This document shows positions 1 to 7,844 of a stretch of 64,000 nucleotides of DNA, one piece after another; position 1 is the first letter of the stretch, and each line of letters begins with the position of its first letter. The notes under the pieces were generated by a model. The model saw nothing but the letters and a program-made list of their open reading frames with translations, was not told the origin of the DNA and made no database searches. Made by a program: the position numbers and the translations under genes. Location: contig NZ_JBDPGJ010000002.1 of the NCBI RefSeq assembly GCF_040839445.1, forward strand, positions 372,001-436,000. The letters are read 5' to 3'. Origin of the DNA: Aquibium pacificus (GTDB lineage: Bacteria; Pseudomonadota; Alphaproteobacteria; Rhizobiales; Rhizobiaceae).

Positions 1-505
1 CAGGCGCGCCCGCCTCGGCATCGGCTATCTGCCGCAGGAGGCCTCGATCTTCCGAGGCCTCACGGTCGAGCAGAACATCCGCGCGGTGCTCGAGGTCGTC
101 GAGAAGAACCGCAAGCGGCGCGAGGAAAAGCTGGACGAGCTGCTGGAGGAATTCCACATCTCGCACCTGCGGAAGTCGCCAGCAATCGCGCTGTCGGGCG
201 GCGAGAGGCGGCGCCTGGAAATCGCCAGGGCCCTGGCGTCGAACCCGAGCTTCATGCTGCTCGACGAGCCCTTCGCCGGCATCGATCCCATCGCGGTCGC
301 CGACATCCAGCAGCTCGTGCGGCATCTGACCGCCCGCGGCATCGGTGTCCTGATCACCGATCACAACGTCCGCGAGACGCTGGGGCTGATCGATCGCGCC
401 TACATCCTGCATGCGGGCCAGGTCCTCACGCATGGCCGGGCCAACGACATCATCAGCAATCCCGACGTGCGGCGCCTGTATCTCGGCGAGGCGTTCTCGC
501 TCTGA
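1..505 (+). CDS. lptB: LPS export ABC transporter ATP-binding protein (5' end cut by window)
   Basis: This is the C-terminal 167 residues of the ATPase that powers lipopolysaccharide transport from the inner to the outer membrane with LptF/LptG. The reading frame is open from base 2, so the start and the Walker A loop lie outside the window. Visible motifs are the Q-loop region (GYLPQEASIF), the ABC signature LSGGERRR, the Walker B and D-loop region MLLDEPFAGIDP and the switch histidine in LITDHNVRE. Lipid-linked LPS export ATPases typically carry this exact LSGGERRR/DEPFAGIDP set. It is followed by rpoN, as in most rhizobia. Very secure. Confidence 0.96.
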   Translation, partial: RRARLGIGYLPQEASIFRGLTVEQNIRAVLEVVEKNRKRREEKLDELLEEFHISHLRKSPAIALSGGERRRLEIARALASNPSFMLLDEPFAGIDPIAVADIQQLVRHLTARGIGVLITDHNVRETLGLIDRAYILHAGQVLTHGRANDIISNPDVRRLYLGEAFSL

Positions 506-573
506 CCCGCCTGCACCATCCGCCTTTGATCTTCCCCTGAAACCGTTCGGTAAGCGCCGCCTGATAGCTTGGC

Positions 574-605
574 CTTGACAAGCAAAAGCCGGGCCAGTTT
601 CTAAT
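574..605 (+). promoter_or_regulatory. Possible sigma-70-type promoter for rpoN
   Basis: A TTGACA box lies at 575-580 in the 130-base gap after lptB. Downstream, TTTCTA (598-603, 17-base spacing) or TCTAAT (600-605, 19-base spacing) could act as the -10. The spacing or the -10 is imperfect in both readings, so rpoN may also be read through from lptB. Confidence 0.35.
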
Positions 606-658
606 GCGGCTGGACGGTTGGTCCGCAAGGACCGGGTGTGGGGTACAGGGTAATCAGT

Positions 659-2179
659 ATGGCGCTCGCAGCGAAACTCCAACTGCGGCAATCGCAGGCG
701 CTCGTCATGACGCCGCAGCTGATGCAGTCGATCCGGCTGCTCCAGTTCACGCATGCCGAACTTGAGCGCTTTATCGACGACGAGATCGAGCGCAATCCGC
801 TTCTCGAGCGTCGCGCCGACGAGGACGACCGGCCGGAGCCCGAGGCAGAGCCCCCCCCAGAGCGCGAGGCGGACGGCGAGACCGATTGGTTCGCCTCCGA
901 TCTCGACCACAATGCCGAAAGGCTCGCCGACCGCCTGGATTCATCGCTTGAGAACCTCTATCCGGATGATCCTGGAACCCGCGACCGGCTCAGCCCCGAC
1001 CTTTCGCTGACGTGGAAATCGGCCGCGGGATCAAGCGGCTCGGGCGGCGACGGCGGTTTCGACCTCGAGGACGTAGCAGCCGCCGCCGTCACTCTGCGCG
1101 ATTCCCTCACCGAGCAGATCGCCTTCGGTTTCGCGGAGCCGGTGCACAGGATCATCGCGTCGGAACTGGCGGACAGTCTGGACGATTCAGGGTATATTCG
1201 CGACGATCTGGCCGAACTTGCGCTGCGCCTGGGAATCGACCGCTCTTTGCTTGAAACGGTCCTGATCGGCTGCCAGAACTTCGACCCGCCCGGCCTGTTC
1301 GCCCGCAACCTCTCCGAATGCCTGGCAATCCAGCTCAAGCGGCTGAACAGGCTCGATCCCGCGATGCAGGTGCTCCTGAACAACCTCGACCTCCTGGCGC
1401 GACGCGATTTCGTCGCCCTGCGGCGCCTCTGCGGGGTGGACGAAGGCGACCTGATCGACATGCTGGGGGAGATCAAGGCGCTCGACCCGAAACCGGGTGC
1501 CGGTTTCACCGGGCAGGGAGCCGAGACGATCGTGCCAGACGTGGTCGTGCGTCCCGCCCCGGACGGCACCTGGGCCGTGGAGCTCAACCCCGACACCCTG
1601 CCACGCGTTTTGGTCGACCAGACCTATCTGGCGCGGATCTCGTCCGGCGCGCGGTCCCCGGCCGACAAGGAATTCCTGTCCGATTGCATGCAGAGCGCAA
1701 GCTGGCTGACGCGTAGCCTCGACCAGCGTGCCCGCACCATCGTCAAAGTTGCGTCCGAGATCGTTCGGCAGCAGGACGCCTTCCTCATGAAGGGCATACG
1801 GCATCTGCGTCCGCTCAACCTGAAGACGGTGGCCGAGGCGATTCAGATGCACGAATCGACGGTCAGCCGCGTCACCGCGAACAAATACATGCAGACGCCG
1901 CGCGGCGTCTTCGAACTCCGCTTCTTCTTCACCGCCGCAATCGCCTCGGCCGAAGGCGGCGACGCACATTCCGCCCAGTCCGTCCGCCATCGCATTCGCC
2001 AGATGATCGACGAGGAAAAACCCTCTGATGTGCTCTCCGACGATGCGATCGTCGACGTTCTGAGGAAAAGCGGCATCGACATCGCGCGCCGTACCGTCGC
2101 CAAGTACCGGGAGGGCATGAACATTCCGTCCTCGGTGCAGCGGCGGCGGGAAAAGCGGGCGATGGCCGGCGCGATGTAG
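659..2179 (+). CDS. rpoN: RNA polymerase sigma-54 factor
   Basis: Alternative sigma factor for enhancer-dependent promoters (nitrogen assimilation, C4-dicarboxylate and related regulons). The 506-residue protein has the glutamine-rich region I at the N-terminus (LRQSQALVMTPQLMQSIRLL), an acidic region II around residues 50-75, the core-binding domain, the helix-turn-helix and the C-terminal RpoN box (ARRTVAKYREGMNIPSS). I chose the ATG at 659 because rhizobial RpoN proteins begin MAL-x-x-KL-x-LRQSQ; a GTG at 638 in the same frame would add seven residues. It is followed by hpf and ptsN, the usual order. Confidence 0.97.
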   Translation: MALAAKLQLRQSQALVMTPQLMQSIRLLQFTHAELERFIDDEIERNPLLERRADEDDRPEPEAEPPPEREADGETDWFASDLDHNAERLADRLDSSLENLYPDDPGTRDRLSPDLSLTWKSAAGSSGSGGDGGFDLEDVAAAAVTLRDSLTEQIAFGFAEPVHRIIASELADSLDDSGYIRDDLAELALRLGIDRSLLETVLIGCQNFDPPGLFARNLSECLAIQLKRLNRLDPAMQVLLNNLDLLARRDFVALRRLCGVDEGDLIDMLGEIKALDPKPGAGFTGQGAETIVPDVVVRPAPDGTWAVELNPDTLPRVLVDQTYLARISSGARSPADKEFLSDCMQSASWLTRSLDQRARTIVKVASEIVRQQDAFLMKGIRHLRPLNLKTVAEAIQMHESTVSRVTANKYMQTPRGVFELRFFFTAAIASAEGGDAHSAQSVRHRIRQMIDEEKPSDVLSDDAIVDVLRKSGIDIARRTVAKYREGMNIPSSVQRRREKRAMAGAM

Positions 2180-2238
2180 ACATGGGCTGGTCCGGCCGTC
2201 TTTGCCGCTGCGGAAACCCTCAGGCGACTTGCTTCGCG

Positions 2239-2267
2239 TTGACAAAGCAAATCGAAGTTCCTAGAAG
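2239..2267 (+). promoter_or_regulatory. Predicted sigma-70 promoter upstream of hpf
   Basis: TTGACA at 2239-2244 is followed after 17 bases by TAGAAG at 2262-2267. It sits in the 241-base gap between rpoN and hpf and would give a leader of about 150 bases. The -35 is perfect and the -10 weak. Confidence 0.45.
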
Positions 2268-2420
2268 CCGCCCACCCGCGGACCGGCGTGCTGCGCCGTC
2301 CGGCAACATCGGAACTCGCGCCGGAACCTGGCGTTACGTCGCCGCACGTGCTTGTGCCGGGCGGTCGCAGGTATAAACTCGGTAGCGTCACACACCACGG
2401 CAGGAAAGGTCGGTTTCGAG

Positions 2421-3008
2421 ATGGGCCTGCGTATATCCGGCAAGCAGATGGAAATGGGTGAGGCGTTCCGCACCCGAATCGATCAGAGGATCGAGGAAGC
2501 GATCTCGAAATACTTCGATGGGGGGTTCTCCGGCCACGTCACTGTGGAAAAGTCCGGGTCGCGCTTCTCGGCCGACTGCATGATCCATCTGGACACGGGG
2601 ATGGCGCTTCAGGCCGAGGGGAAGGCGCTGGATCCGCAACTTGCGTTCGACGCGGCCGCCGACCGCATCGAGAAGCGGCTGCGCCGCTACAAGCGCCGCC
2701 TGAAGTCGCATCAAGCTGCATCGCCCGAAGAGGCGATCTGGACCGACATTCCCTACAGGATCGTTGCCGCGGTTGCAGAAGAGGAGGAGGAAGTCGCGGA
2801 GGACTACGCCCCGACCGTCGTCGCCGAGACCTCGCTCGTGCTCAAGACCATGAGCGTGGCATCCGCCGTCATCGAACTCGACACCAAGGACAGCCCGGTC
2901 TACGTGTTTCGCAACGCGGGGACGGACACGATCAACATCGTCTACCGCCGGGCCGACGGGAACATCGGCTGGATCGATCCATCCGCCGTGGCATCGAACG
3001 GATCCTAG
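2421..3008 (+). CDS. hpf: Ribosome hibernation promoting factor, long form
   Basis: A 195-residue protein that inactivates ribosomes in stationary phase, in the long form by bringing about 100S dimers. The N-terminal S30AE domain starts MGLRISGKQMEMG; the C-terminal dimerisation domain (about residues 135-192) has the family pattern SPVYVFRNAGTDTINIVYRR followed by GNIGWIDP. I placed the start at the ATG at 2421, preceded by AGGAAAGG at 2402-2409, because homologues begin at this residue. An in-frame extension to 2352 has no domain support. It lies between rpoN and ptsN as in most Proteobacteria. Confidence 0.95.
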   Translation: MGLRISGKQMEMGEAFRTRIDQRIEEAISKYFDGGFSGHVTVEKSGSRFSADCMIHLDTGMALQAEGKALDPQLAFDAAADRIEKRLRRYKRRLKSHQAASPEEAIWTDIPYRIVAAVAEEEEEVAEDYAPTVVAETSLVLKTMSVASAVIELDTKDSPVYVFRNAGTDTINIVYRRADGNIGWIDPSAVASNGS

Positions 3009-3075
3009 AGCCTCATCGCATTTCTCGGCCTGTTGGGGACGGCCCCGCGGTGGCACAAACTAAGGACGCGAAGCA

Positions 3076-3540
3076 ATGGATCTGAGCGATCTGATCGACG
3101 TTCCGGCGATCATGCCGGCCTTGAAGGCCAACTCCAAGAAGCAGCTTTTGCAGCTCATGGCCGAGAAGGCGAGCGAGATCACCGGGCTTGCAGAACGCGA
3201 GATATTCGACACCATCCTCCAGCGCGAGCGGCTCGGCTCGACGGGTGTCGGCAATGGCATCGCCATTCCGCATGGAAAGCTGCCCGGAGTGAAAGAGATC
3301 ACCGGCGTCTTCGCGAGACTGGACCATCCGGTGGAATTCGAGGCGCTCGACGATCAGCCGGTCGACATCGTCTTTCTGCTGCTTGCGCCCGAGGGTGCGG
3401 GTGCTGACCACCTGAAAGCCCTCTCCCGCATCGCGCGGGTCTTGCGGGATTCGGAGACTGTCGCAAAAATCCGCGGCACGAAGGATGCTGCCGCGATTCA
3501 TACCTTCCTGGCATCGACCCCGGCCTCGCACGCCGCCTGA
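3076..3540 (+). CDS. ptsN: Nitrogen regulatory PTS IIA protein
   Basis: The 154-residue EIIA-Ntr protein is the final phosphoryl acceptor of the nitrogen PTS (PtsP-NPr-PtsN), which signals nitrogen and potassium status rather than importing sugar. The phosphorylated histidine is H66 in GNGIAIPHGKLPGV. The length is the family norm. It lies 67 bases after hpf and probably shares its transcript. A ribosome-binding-like AAGGACGCGAAGCA precedes the ATG. Confidence 0.96.
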   Translation: MDLSDLIDVPAIMPALKANSKKQLLQLMAEKASEITGLAEREIFDTILQRERLGSTGVGNGIAIPHGKLPGVKEITGVFARLDHPVEFEALDDQPVDIVFLLLAPEGAGADHLKALSRIARVLRDSETVAKIRGTKDAAAIHTFLASTPASHAA

Positions 3541-3569
3541 ACGGGTGCCAGGCCGGTGTCCTGCGGCCG

Positions 3570-3827
3570 TCAGTGGATGCTGACTGCCGTGAGGTCGTTC
3601 TGCATTGCGGCCCCGAGCGCGCTGTCGCGCTCGTCCGTCAGCAGGATGGGCTGGCCATTGGCCGCGAACAGCGCCCAAAGCTCAAGGCCGGGTGCAATCT
3701 CCGGCATCCCCGGAAAGCGGCCCTTCAGTTCCTCGCTCTTCACCTTCTTGAGGTAGGCGAGCGCGCCTTCACCCAGATGGGCGAACTGGTCCGCCGTCAT
3801 CGTGGAAATCCGTTCTTGTTCAGTCAT
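3570..3827 (-). CDS. DUF1150 family protein
   Basis: A conserved 85-residue alphaproteobacterial protein of unknown function. It begins MTEQERISTMTADQFAHLGE, carries the central IAPGLELWALFAANGQPI stretch and ends near a conserved ND-x-x-x-VSIH. The ATG at 3825-3827 has a strong AAGGAGG ribosome site directly upstream. It lies downstream of hsp20 on the same strand, which is the usual rhizobial pairing and suggests a stress role. A GGAAC-N16-GGTT element upstream (3862-3886) may be its own general-stress promoter. Confidence 0.85.
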   Translation of the reverse strand: MTEQERISTMTADQFAHLGEGALAYLKKVKSEELKGRFPGMPEIAPGLELWALFAANGQPILLTDERDSALGAAMQNDLTAVSIH

Positions 3828-3861
3828 TTCAAGCCTCCTTGCCGAGGGCTGCCAACATGCC

Positions 3862-3886
3862 AACCCGCGTTCGAGCTAAGGGTTCC
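3862..3886 (-). promoter_or_regulatory. Possible EcfG-type general stress promoter for the DUF1150 gene
   Basis: Read on the minus strand, GGAAC (3882-3886) is followed after 16 bases by GGTT (3862-3865). The alphaproteobacterial EcfG consensus is GGAAC-N16/17-CGTT, so one of nine positions differs. The site lies in the short gap between hsp20 and the DUF1150 start, the correct place. This is a pattern match only. Confidence 0.4.
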
Positions 3887-3888
3887 GT

Positions 3889-4314
3889 TCAGTCTTTCAC
3901 CGATATGTTTATTTTCCGTACCAGCCTTTCAGGCTGGGGACGGTCGAGATCGACGGAGAGGAGCCCGTTCTTCAGTTCCGCTCCCACCACCCGCATGCCA
4001 TCGGCAAGAACGAAGGAACGCTGGAACTGCCGCGCGGCGATGCCGCGATGCAGGTATTCGCGCTCGACGTCGTCCGTCTGCTTGCCACGGATTACCAGCT
4101 GGTTCTCCTCGGTCGTAACCTCGAGGTCGTCTTCCGAGAACCCCGCCACCGCCAGTGTGATGCGGAGCCGCTCACCATCGGCGTCGGTCCCGCGGAGCCG
4201 TTCGATGTTGTAGGGTGGATAACCGTCGCCGGTCTTGGCCACGCGTTCGAGCGTCTTTTCCATGGCATCGAACCCGAGCAGGAGCGGGCTCGAAAAGGGC
4301 GTCATGCGCGACAT
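3889..4314 (-). CDS. Small heat shock protein, Hsp20/alpha-crystallin family
   Basis: A 141-residue ATP-independent holdase that binds unfolding proteins. The alpha-crystallin domain spans about residues 35-135 and contains the family beta strands LRITLAVAGFSEDDLEVTTE and the terminal NGLLSVDLDRP. The C-terminal I-x-I motif is INI near the end. An AGGAGGA ribosome site lies 10 bases before the ATG and appears to be folded into a ROSE-type RNA thermometer, with a heat-shock promoter further up. It resembles the rhizobial class A (IbpA-like) Hsps; the exact hsp letter cannot be assigned. Confidence 0.94.
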   Translation of the reverse strand: MSRMTPFSSPLLLGFDAMEKTLERVAKTGDGYPPYNIERLRGTDADGERLRITLAVAGFSEDDLEVTTEENQLVIRGKQTDDVEREYLHRGIAARQFQRSFVLADGMRVVGAELKNGLLSVDLDRPQPERLVRKINISVKD

Positions 4315-4379
4315 CTGTATTTGGTCCTCCTAAGAGCGACGTGGAAAGCGGAAAAACCCGGATGGCATTCTCCCGCGTG
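4315..4379 (-). promoter_or_regulatory. ROSE-like RNA thermometer in the hsp20 leader
   Basis: On the minus strand the leader reads GTCGCTC, loop TTAG, then GAGGAC, immediately before the start region. The stem pairs the Shine-Dalgarno bases (complement of 4325-4331) with the U-C-G-C-U motif (complement of 4335-4339), leaving one bulged G. ROSE elements of rhizobial hsp genes are defined by just such a U-U/C-G-C-U strand with a bulged G opposite the ribosome site. The leader length of about 65 bases fits. Recognised by eye, not by a covariance search. Confidence 0.7.
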
Positions 4380-4385
4380 CCACTG

Positions 4386-4414
4386 ATATGGTCCGCCGCT
4401 TCATGAAGTTCAAG
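4386..4414 (-). promoter_or_regulatory. Predicted RpoH (sigma-32) promoter of hsp20
   Basis: On the minus strand CTTGAA (4409-4414) is followed after 17 bases by CCATAT (4386-4391). This fits the heat-shock pattern CTTGAA-N-CCCCATAT and places the transcription start near 4379, which gives the leader described for the RNA thermometer. It overlaps the region just upstream of the divergent nucleoside hydrolase start. Confidence 0.6.
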
Positions 4415-4432
4415 CGGTTGCAGGAGTTGGCC

Positions 4433-5374
4433 ATGGGTGCCCCGCGCAAGATCATCATCGACACTGATCCCGGCCAGGACGACGCCGTCGCCATCCTGCT
4501 GGCGCTTGGAAGCCCCGAGCTCGACGTGCTCGGCATCACCGCGGTCGCCGGCAATGTTCCGCTGGCGCTGACGGAAAAGAACGCGCGCAAGATATGCGAG
4601 CTCGCGGGCAGGCCGGAGACCAGCGTGTTCGCCGGATGCACGCGACCGCTGGTGCGGCGGCTCGTCACCGCCGAACACATTCACGGGCGCACCGGGCTCG
4701 ACGGTCCCGATCTTCCCGAGCCGGCAATGCCGCTCCAGGAACAGCACGCGGTCGACTTCATCGTCGAGACGCTGCTGGCCGAAGACGAGAAGGCCGTCAC
4801 GCTCTGCACGCTCGGACCGCTCACCAACATCGCCGCGGCGCTAAACCGCGCGCCCGAGATCGCGCCGCGCATCCGCGAGCTCGTCTTGATGGGCGGCGGC
4901 TTCTTCGAGGGCGGCAACGTCACGCCGGCGGCGGAATTCAACATCCATGTCGATCCGCACGCTGCAGAGATCGTCTTCAAAGCCGGCATCCCGCTCGTCG
5001 TCATGCCGCTCGACGTTACCCACAAGGCGCTGACGACCGCCAGAAGGGTGGAGTCGTTCCGCGCGCTCGGTACCCGCGTCGGGATCGCGACAGCGGAACT
5101 GCTGGAATTCTTCGAGCGCTATGACGAGGAGAAGTACGGCAGCGACGGCGGACCGCTGCACGATCCCTGCGTGATCGCCTATCTCATCCGTCCCGACCTT
5201 TTCGGGGGCCGCTTCTGCAACGTCGCGATCGAGACCGCGTCCGAACTCACCATGGGCATGACGGTGGTGGACTGGTGGGGCGTCACCGGCCGCGAGAAGA
5301 ACGCCATGGTGATGCGCGACGTCGATTCCGACGGCTTCTTCGACCTTCTGACGGAACGCCTTGGCCGTCTCTGA
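4433..5374 (+). CDS. Nucleoside hydrolase (inosine/uridine-preferring family)
   Basis: Cleaves the N-glycosidic bond of ribonucleosides to give ribose and free base. The 313-residue protein begins with the calcium-binding signature IIIDTDPGQDDAVAIL and contains the second acidic/histidine region near the C-terminus (GGPLHDPCVIAY). I chose the ATG at 4433 because AGGAG lies six bases upstream and the family starts a few residues before the DTDPG motif; ATGs at 4388 and 4403 would overlap the divergent hsp20 promoter. A ribokinase gene lies convergently downstream, so ribose released here could be phosphorylated next door. Substrate preference is not decided by sequence. Confidence 0.92.
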   Translation: MGAPRKIIIDTDPGQDDAVAILLALGSPELDVLGITAVAGNVPLALTEKNARKICELAGRPETSVFAGCTRPLVRRLVTAEHIHGRTGLDGPDLPEPAMPLQEQHAVDFIVETLLAEDEKAVTLCTLGPLTNIAAALNRAPEIAPRIRELVLMGGGFFEGGNVTPAAEFNIHVDPHAAEIVFKAGIPLVVMPLDVTHKALTTARRVESFRALGTRVGIATAELLEFFERYDEEKYGSDGGPLHDPCVIAYLIRPDLFGGRFCNVAIETASELTMGMTVVDWWGVTGREKNAMVMRDVDSDGFFDLLTERLGRL

Positions 5375-5395
5375 GCGACGTCGGCTCCGAAATTC

Positions 5396-6301
5396 CTACC
5401 CAGCGGCCTTCAACGCCTCCAGCACGTCGGAGCGCAACGGTATCGCTGGCTGCGCGCCGGGCTTCAGGCAGGCGAGCGCGCCGGCCACCGCGGCAAGCTT
5501 CAGCGCGGCGTTGAGCCCCGCCCCTTCGGCCAGTCCCGCGCCGAGATACCCGCAGAACGTGTCGCCCGCCCCGACCGTGTCGACGGGCGTGATGGGTATC
5601 GAGGGCACCGAAAGCTCGGCGCCGGGCGAAGCGGCAACCGCGCCCTCCCCGCCGAGCGTCACCACGATCGTCCTGCCGGTGGTGCCGGCGAACGACCGCA
5701 TCTTGCCGACACGATCGGCGCCGGTCAGACCGAGCGCGCCCGCATAGTTTTCGAATTCCGTCTCGTTGGCGACGACGATGTCGGCTTCGGTGAGCAGGGA
5801 AACCGCGTCGGCGCGGAAAGGCGCGGTGTTCAGGATCGACACGGCCCCTGCCTTCCGGGCAGCGCGGAGCGCAGCTTCGACCGTCGAAATGGGGATCTCG
5901 TGCTGGAGGAGCACGACGTCTCCCTTTTCCATCATGGCCTTGCCGACGTCACCCGGCAGGACGGCGGCGTTGGCGCCCGGCGCGATGGCGATCATGTTCT
6001 CGCCGTCTGCGCCTACCAGGATAAGCGCCACGCCGGTCGCCGCGTGGGAGACATGGACGCCGGAAAGGTCGACGCCGCCGGCGCGCAGCAGGGTCAGCGC
6101 CTCCTCGGCGAAGGCATCGCTTCCGACCGACCCTATCATGCGGACCTCTGAACCCGCACGCGCGGCCGCGAGCGCCTGGTTGGCGCCCTTGCCGCCCGGA
6201 GCGGTCGAGAAGCGGTCGCCGCTGACCGTCTCTCCGGCGTGGGGAAGACGGTCGACCGTGGTGATGAGGTCGAGATTGATGGAGCCGATGACGATGACCA
6301 C
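5396..6301 (-). CDS. rbsK: Ribokinase
   Basis: PfkB-family kinase that phosphorylates D-ribose to ribose 5-phosphate. The 301-residue protein has the N-terminal substrate region VIVIGSINLDL, the glycine-rich GGKGANQALAAARAG motif and the C-terminal DTVGAGDTFCGYLG, whose Asp is the catalytic base. The frame starts with a GTG at 6299-6301 immediately before the conserved first strand, so no upstream ATG is needed. It converges with the nucleoside hydrolase gene, 21 bases apart, consistent with nucleoside-ribose salvage. Confidence 0.92.
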   Translation of the reverse strand: MVIVIGSINLDLITTVDRLPHAGETVSGDRFSTAPGGKGANQALAAARAGSEVRMIGSVGSDAFAEEALTLLRAGGVDLSGVHVSHAATGVALILVGADGENMIAIAPGANAAVLPGDVGKAMMEKGDVVLLQHEIPISTVEAALRAARKAGAVSILNTAPFRADAVSLLTEADIVVANETEFENYAGALGLTGADRVGKMRSFAGTTGRTIVVTLGGEGAVAASPGAELSVPSIPITPVDTVGAGDTFCGYLGAGLAEGAGLNAALKLAAVAGALACLKPGAQPAIPLRSDVLEALKAAG

Positions 6302-6371
6302 GCGTGCCTCCCGGACGTTGCGGAGGCACGCTAGACGATTTGGGCCGCAGATTGAAATGGCAAGGCTGGCG

Positions 6372-7265
6372 CTATCCCGCCATCCGGCCCGCTTCCCATC
6401 CGAGAATGGCGCGCTTGCGGGTGAGGCCCCAGTGATATCCGGTCAGTGCGCCGGATTTTCCCACCGCCCGGTGGCACGGGACCACGAAGGAAACCGGGTT
6501 CGCACCGATCGCGGCGCCCACAGCGCGGCTGGCCTTCGGCGCGCCGATCTCGGCGGCGATGCGCGAATAGGGCTTGGCGTGTCCCAGCGGTATCTTCAGA
6601 AGCGCCTCCCAGACCCGAACCTGGAAATCGGTTCCGATCAGCACCACCCGCAGGGGTTCCTCGCCCCGCCAGCGCGCCGGCTCGAAGATGCGGGCGGCAT
6701 AGGGCACCGTGGCGGACAGGTCCTCGACATAGGTGGCGTTCGGCCAGCGCCCGGACATGTCGGCGAAGGCCGCCTTCTCCTCGCCCGCGTCGCAGAAGGC
6801 AAGCCCTGCCAGGCCCCGGTCGGTCGCCATGACGAGCGCGATACCGAAGGGTGAGACGTGGTAGCCGTAGCGGATCGTCAGCCCCGCCCCGCGCGACTTG
6901 TAGTCGCCCGGCGACATGGCCTCGTGCGTGACGAAAAGGTCGTGCAGACGGCCCGGACCGGACATGCCGAGTTCGAGCGAAGTTTCCAGGAGCGGCAGGC
7001 CCTCGTCGAGCAGCCGCCTCGCATGATCGAGCGTGACCGCCTGGAGGAAGGCTTTCGGCGACAGCCCCGCCCAGCGTGTGAACAGCTTCTGCAGACCCGT
7101 GGGCGTCTCGCCCACTGCCTCGGCAAGCTCTTCGAGCGAGGGCTGGTCGCGGTAGTCGCGGCTGATCTTCTCGATCACCTTCCGCACGATCTCGTAGTCG
7201 CCGAAATCGGCGGCATGCGCGGCAGGCGTGATGTCTTTCTGCAGGATGGCGGTCTGGGCGTTCAT
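6372..7265 (-). CDS. Methylated-DNA-protein cysteine methyltransferase with AraC-type helix-turn-helix (Ada/Ogt-like)
   Basis: Repairs O6-methylguanine by transferring the methyl group to its own cysteine. Residues about 20-115 form an AraC-type DNA-binding domain; about 210-290 is the Ogt domain with the active-site PCHR in NPVSFVVPCHRAVG. The N-terminal zinc/methyl-phosphotriester domain of E. coli Ada is absent, so the classical Ada activation switch is missing. The start at 7265 is preceded by GGAGACAACGCC. Length 297 residues is usual for this alphaproteobacterial type. Whether it regulates transcription is unclear. Confidence 0.9.
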   Translation of the reverse strand: MNAQTAILQKDITPAAHAADFGDYEIVRKVIEKISRDYRDQPSLEELAEAVGETPTGLQKLFTRWAGLSPKAFLQAVTLDHARRLLDEGLPLLETSLELGMSGPGRLHDLFVTHEAMSPGDYKSRGAGLTIRYGYHVSPFGIALVMATDRGLAGLAFCDAGEEKAAFADMSGRWPNATYVEDLSATVPYAARIFEPARWRGEEPLRVVLIGTDFQVRVWEALLKIPLGHAKPYSRIAAEIGAPKASRAVGAAIGANPVSFVVPCHRAVGKSGALTGYHWGLTRKRAILGWEAGRMAG

Positions 7266-7337
7266 GGCGTTGTCTCCTTGACCGCGACTATCGCGCGAAC
7301 CGGAAACCCTCTCCACCCGAAACTTGCCTATCCCGGA

Positions 7338-7823
7338 TCAGCGCGACTTCGCCGTCGCGAGCGCCTGCCCGAAGGCGGTCGCGAAGCTCTCGCGGTCGTC
7401 GGGATTGAGGAAACTTCCGATCGTGACATCGCGGCCCTGTCCCTCGACGGCCATCCGCGTGATGCCGATCTCGTTGTGGCGGGACACGGCGAACTTCGCC
7501 CAGAACGGGTTGAACAGATGCGTCTCGCCGCGCCCCGAAGGCGCAATCTTTCGGATGTCCAGCCGCGTGCGGGTAACGGTCACCTCCTCGCGGGCGCGCG
7601 CCGCGCGATAGTTCATTTTGAACGCGAAGTAGACGAGGAGCACGTCGAGGCCGAAGAAGCCAACGATCGGCCATGCGCCGATCGACCAGAAAAGCAGGCC
7701 GATCGCGAACGAGATGATACCGATGACGCCCATGAGAATGGCGAAACCCCTGGGGCCGAGCGAACGATGCGGCGTCAGCAGCGCGCTGAAAATCGGCTCG
7801 TCCGCGGCGTTTGTTTCGTCCAT
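7338..7823 (-). CDS. DUF2244 domain-containing integral membrane protein
   Basis: A 161-residue protein with two adjacent transmembrane helices (about residues 25-70, GFAILMGVIGIISFAIGLLF and a following segment) and a soluble C-terminal domain carrying the DUF2244 pattern (TRLDIRK, FNPFWAKFAV, GQGRDVTIGSFL). Function unknown; the family is widespread in Alphaproteobacteria, often beside nth. Only 21 bases separate its ATG from that of the divergent nth gene, so their promoters must overlap or lie inside the opposite coding region. Confidence 0.85.
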   Translation of the reverse strand: MDETNAADEPIFSALLTPHRSLGPRGFAILMGVIGIISFAIGLLFWSIGAWPIVGFFGLDVLLVYFAFKMNYRAARAREEVTVTRTRLDIRKIAPSGRGETHLFNPFWAKFAVSRHNEIGITRMAVEGQGRDVTIGSFLNPDDRESFATAFGQALATAKSR

Positions 7824-7844
7824 GACAGGAATTATAGAGAGCGG

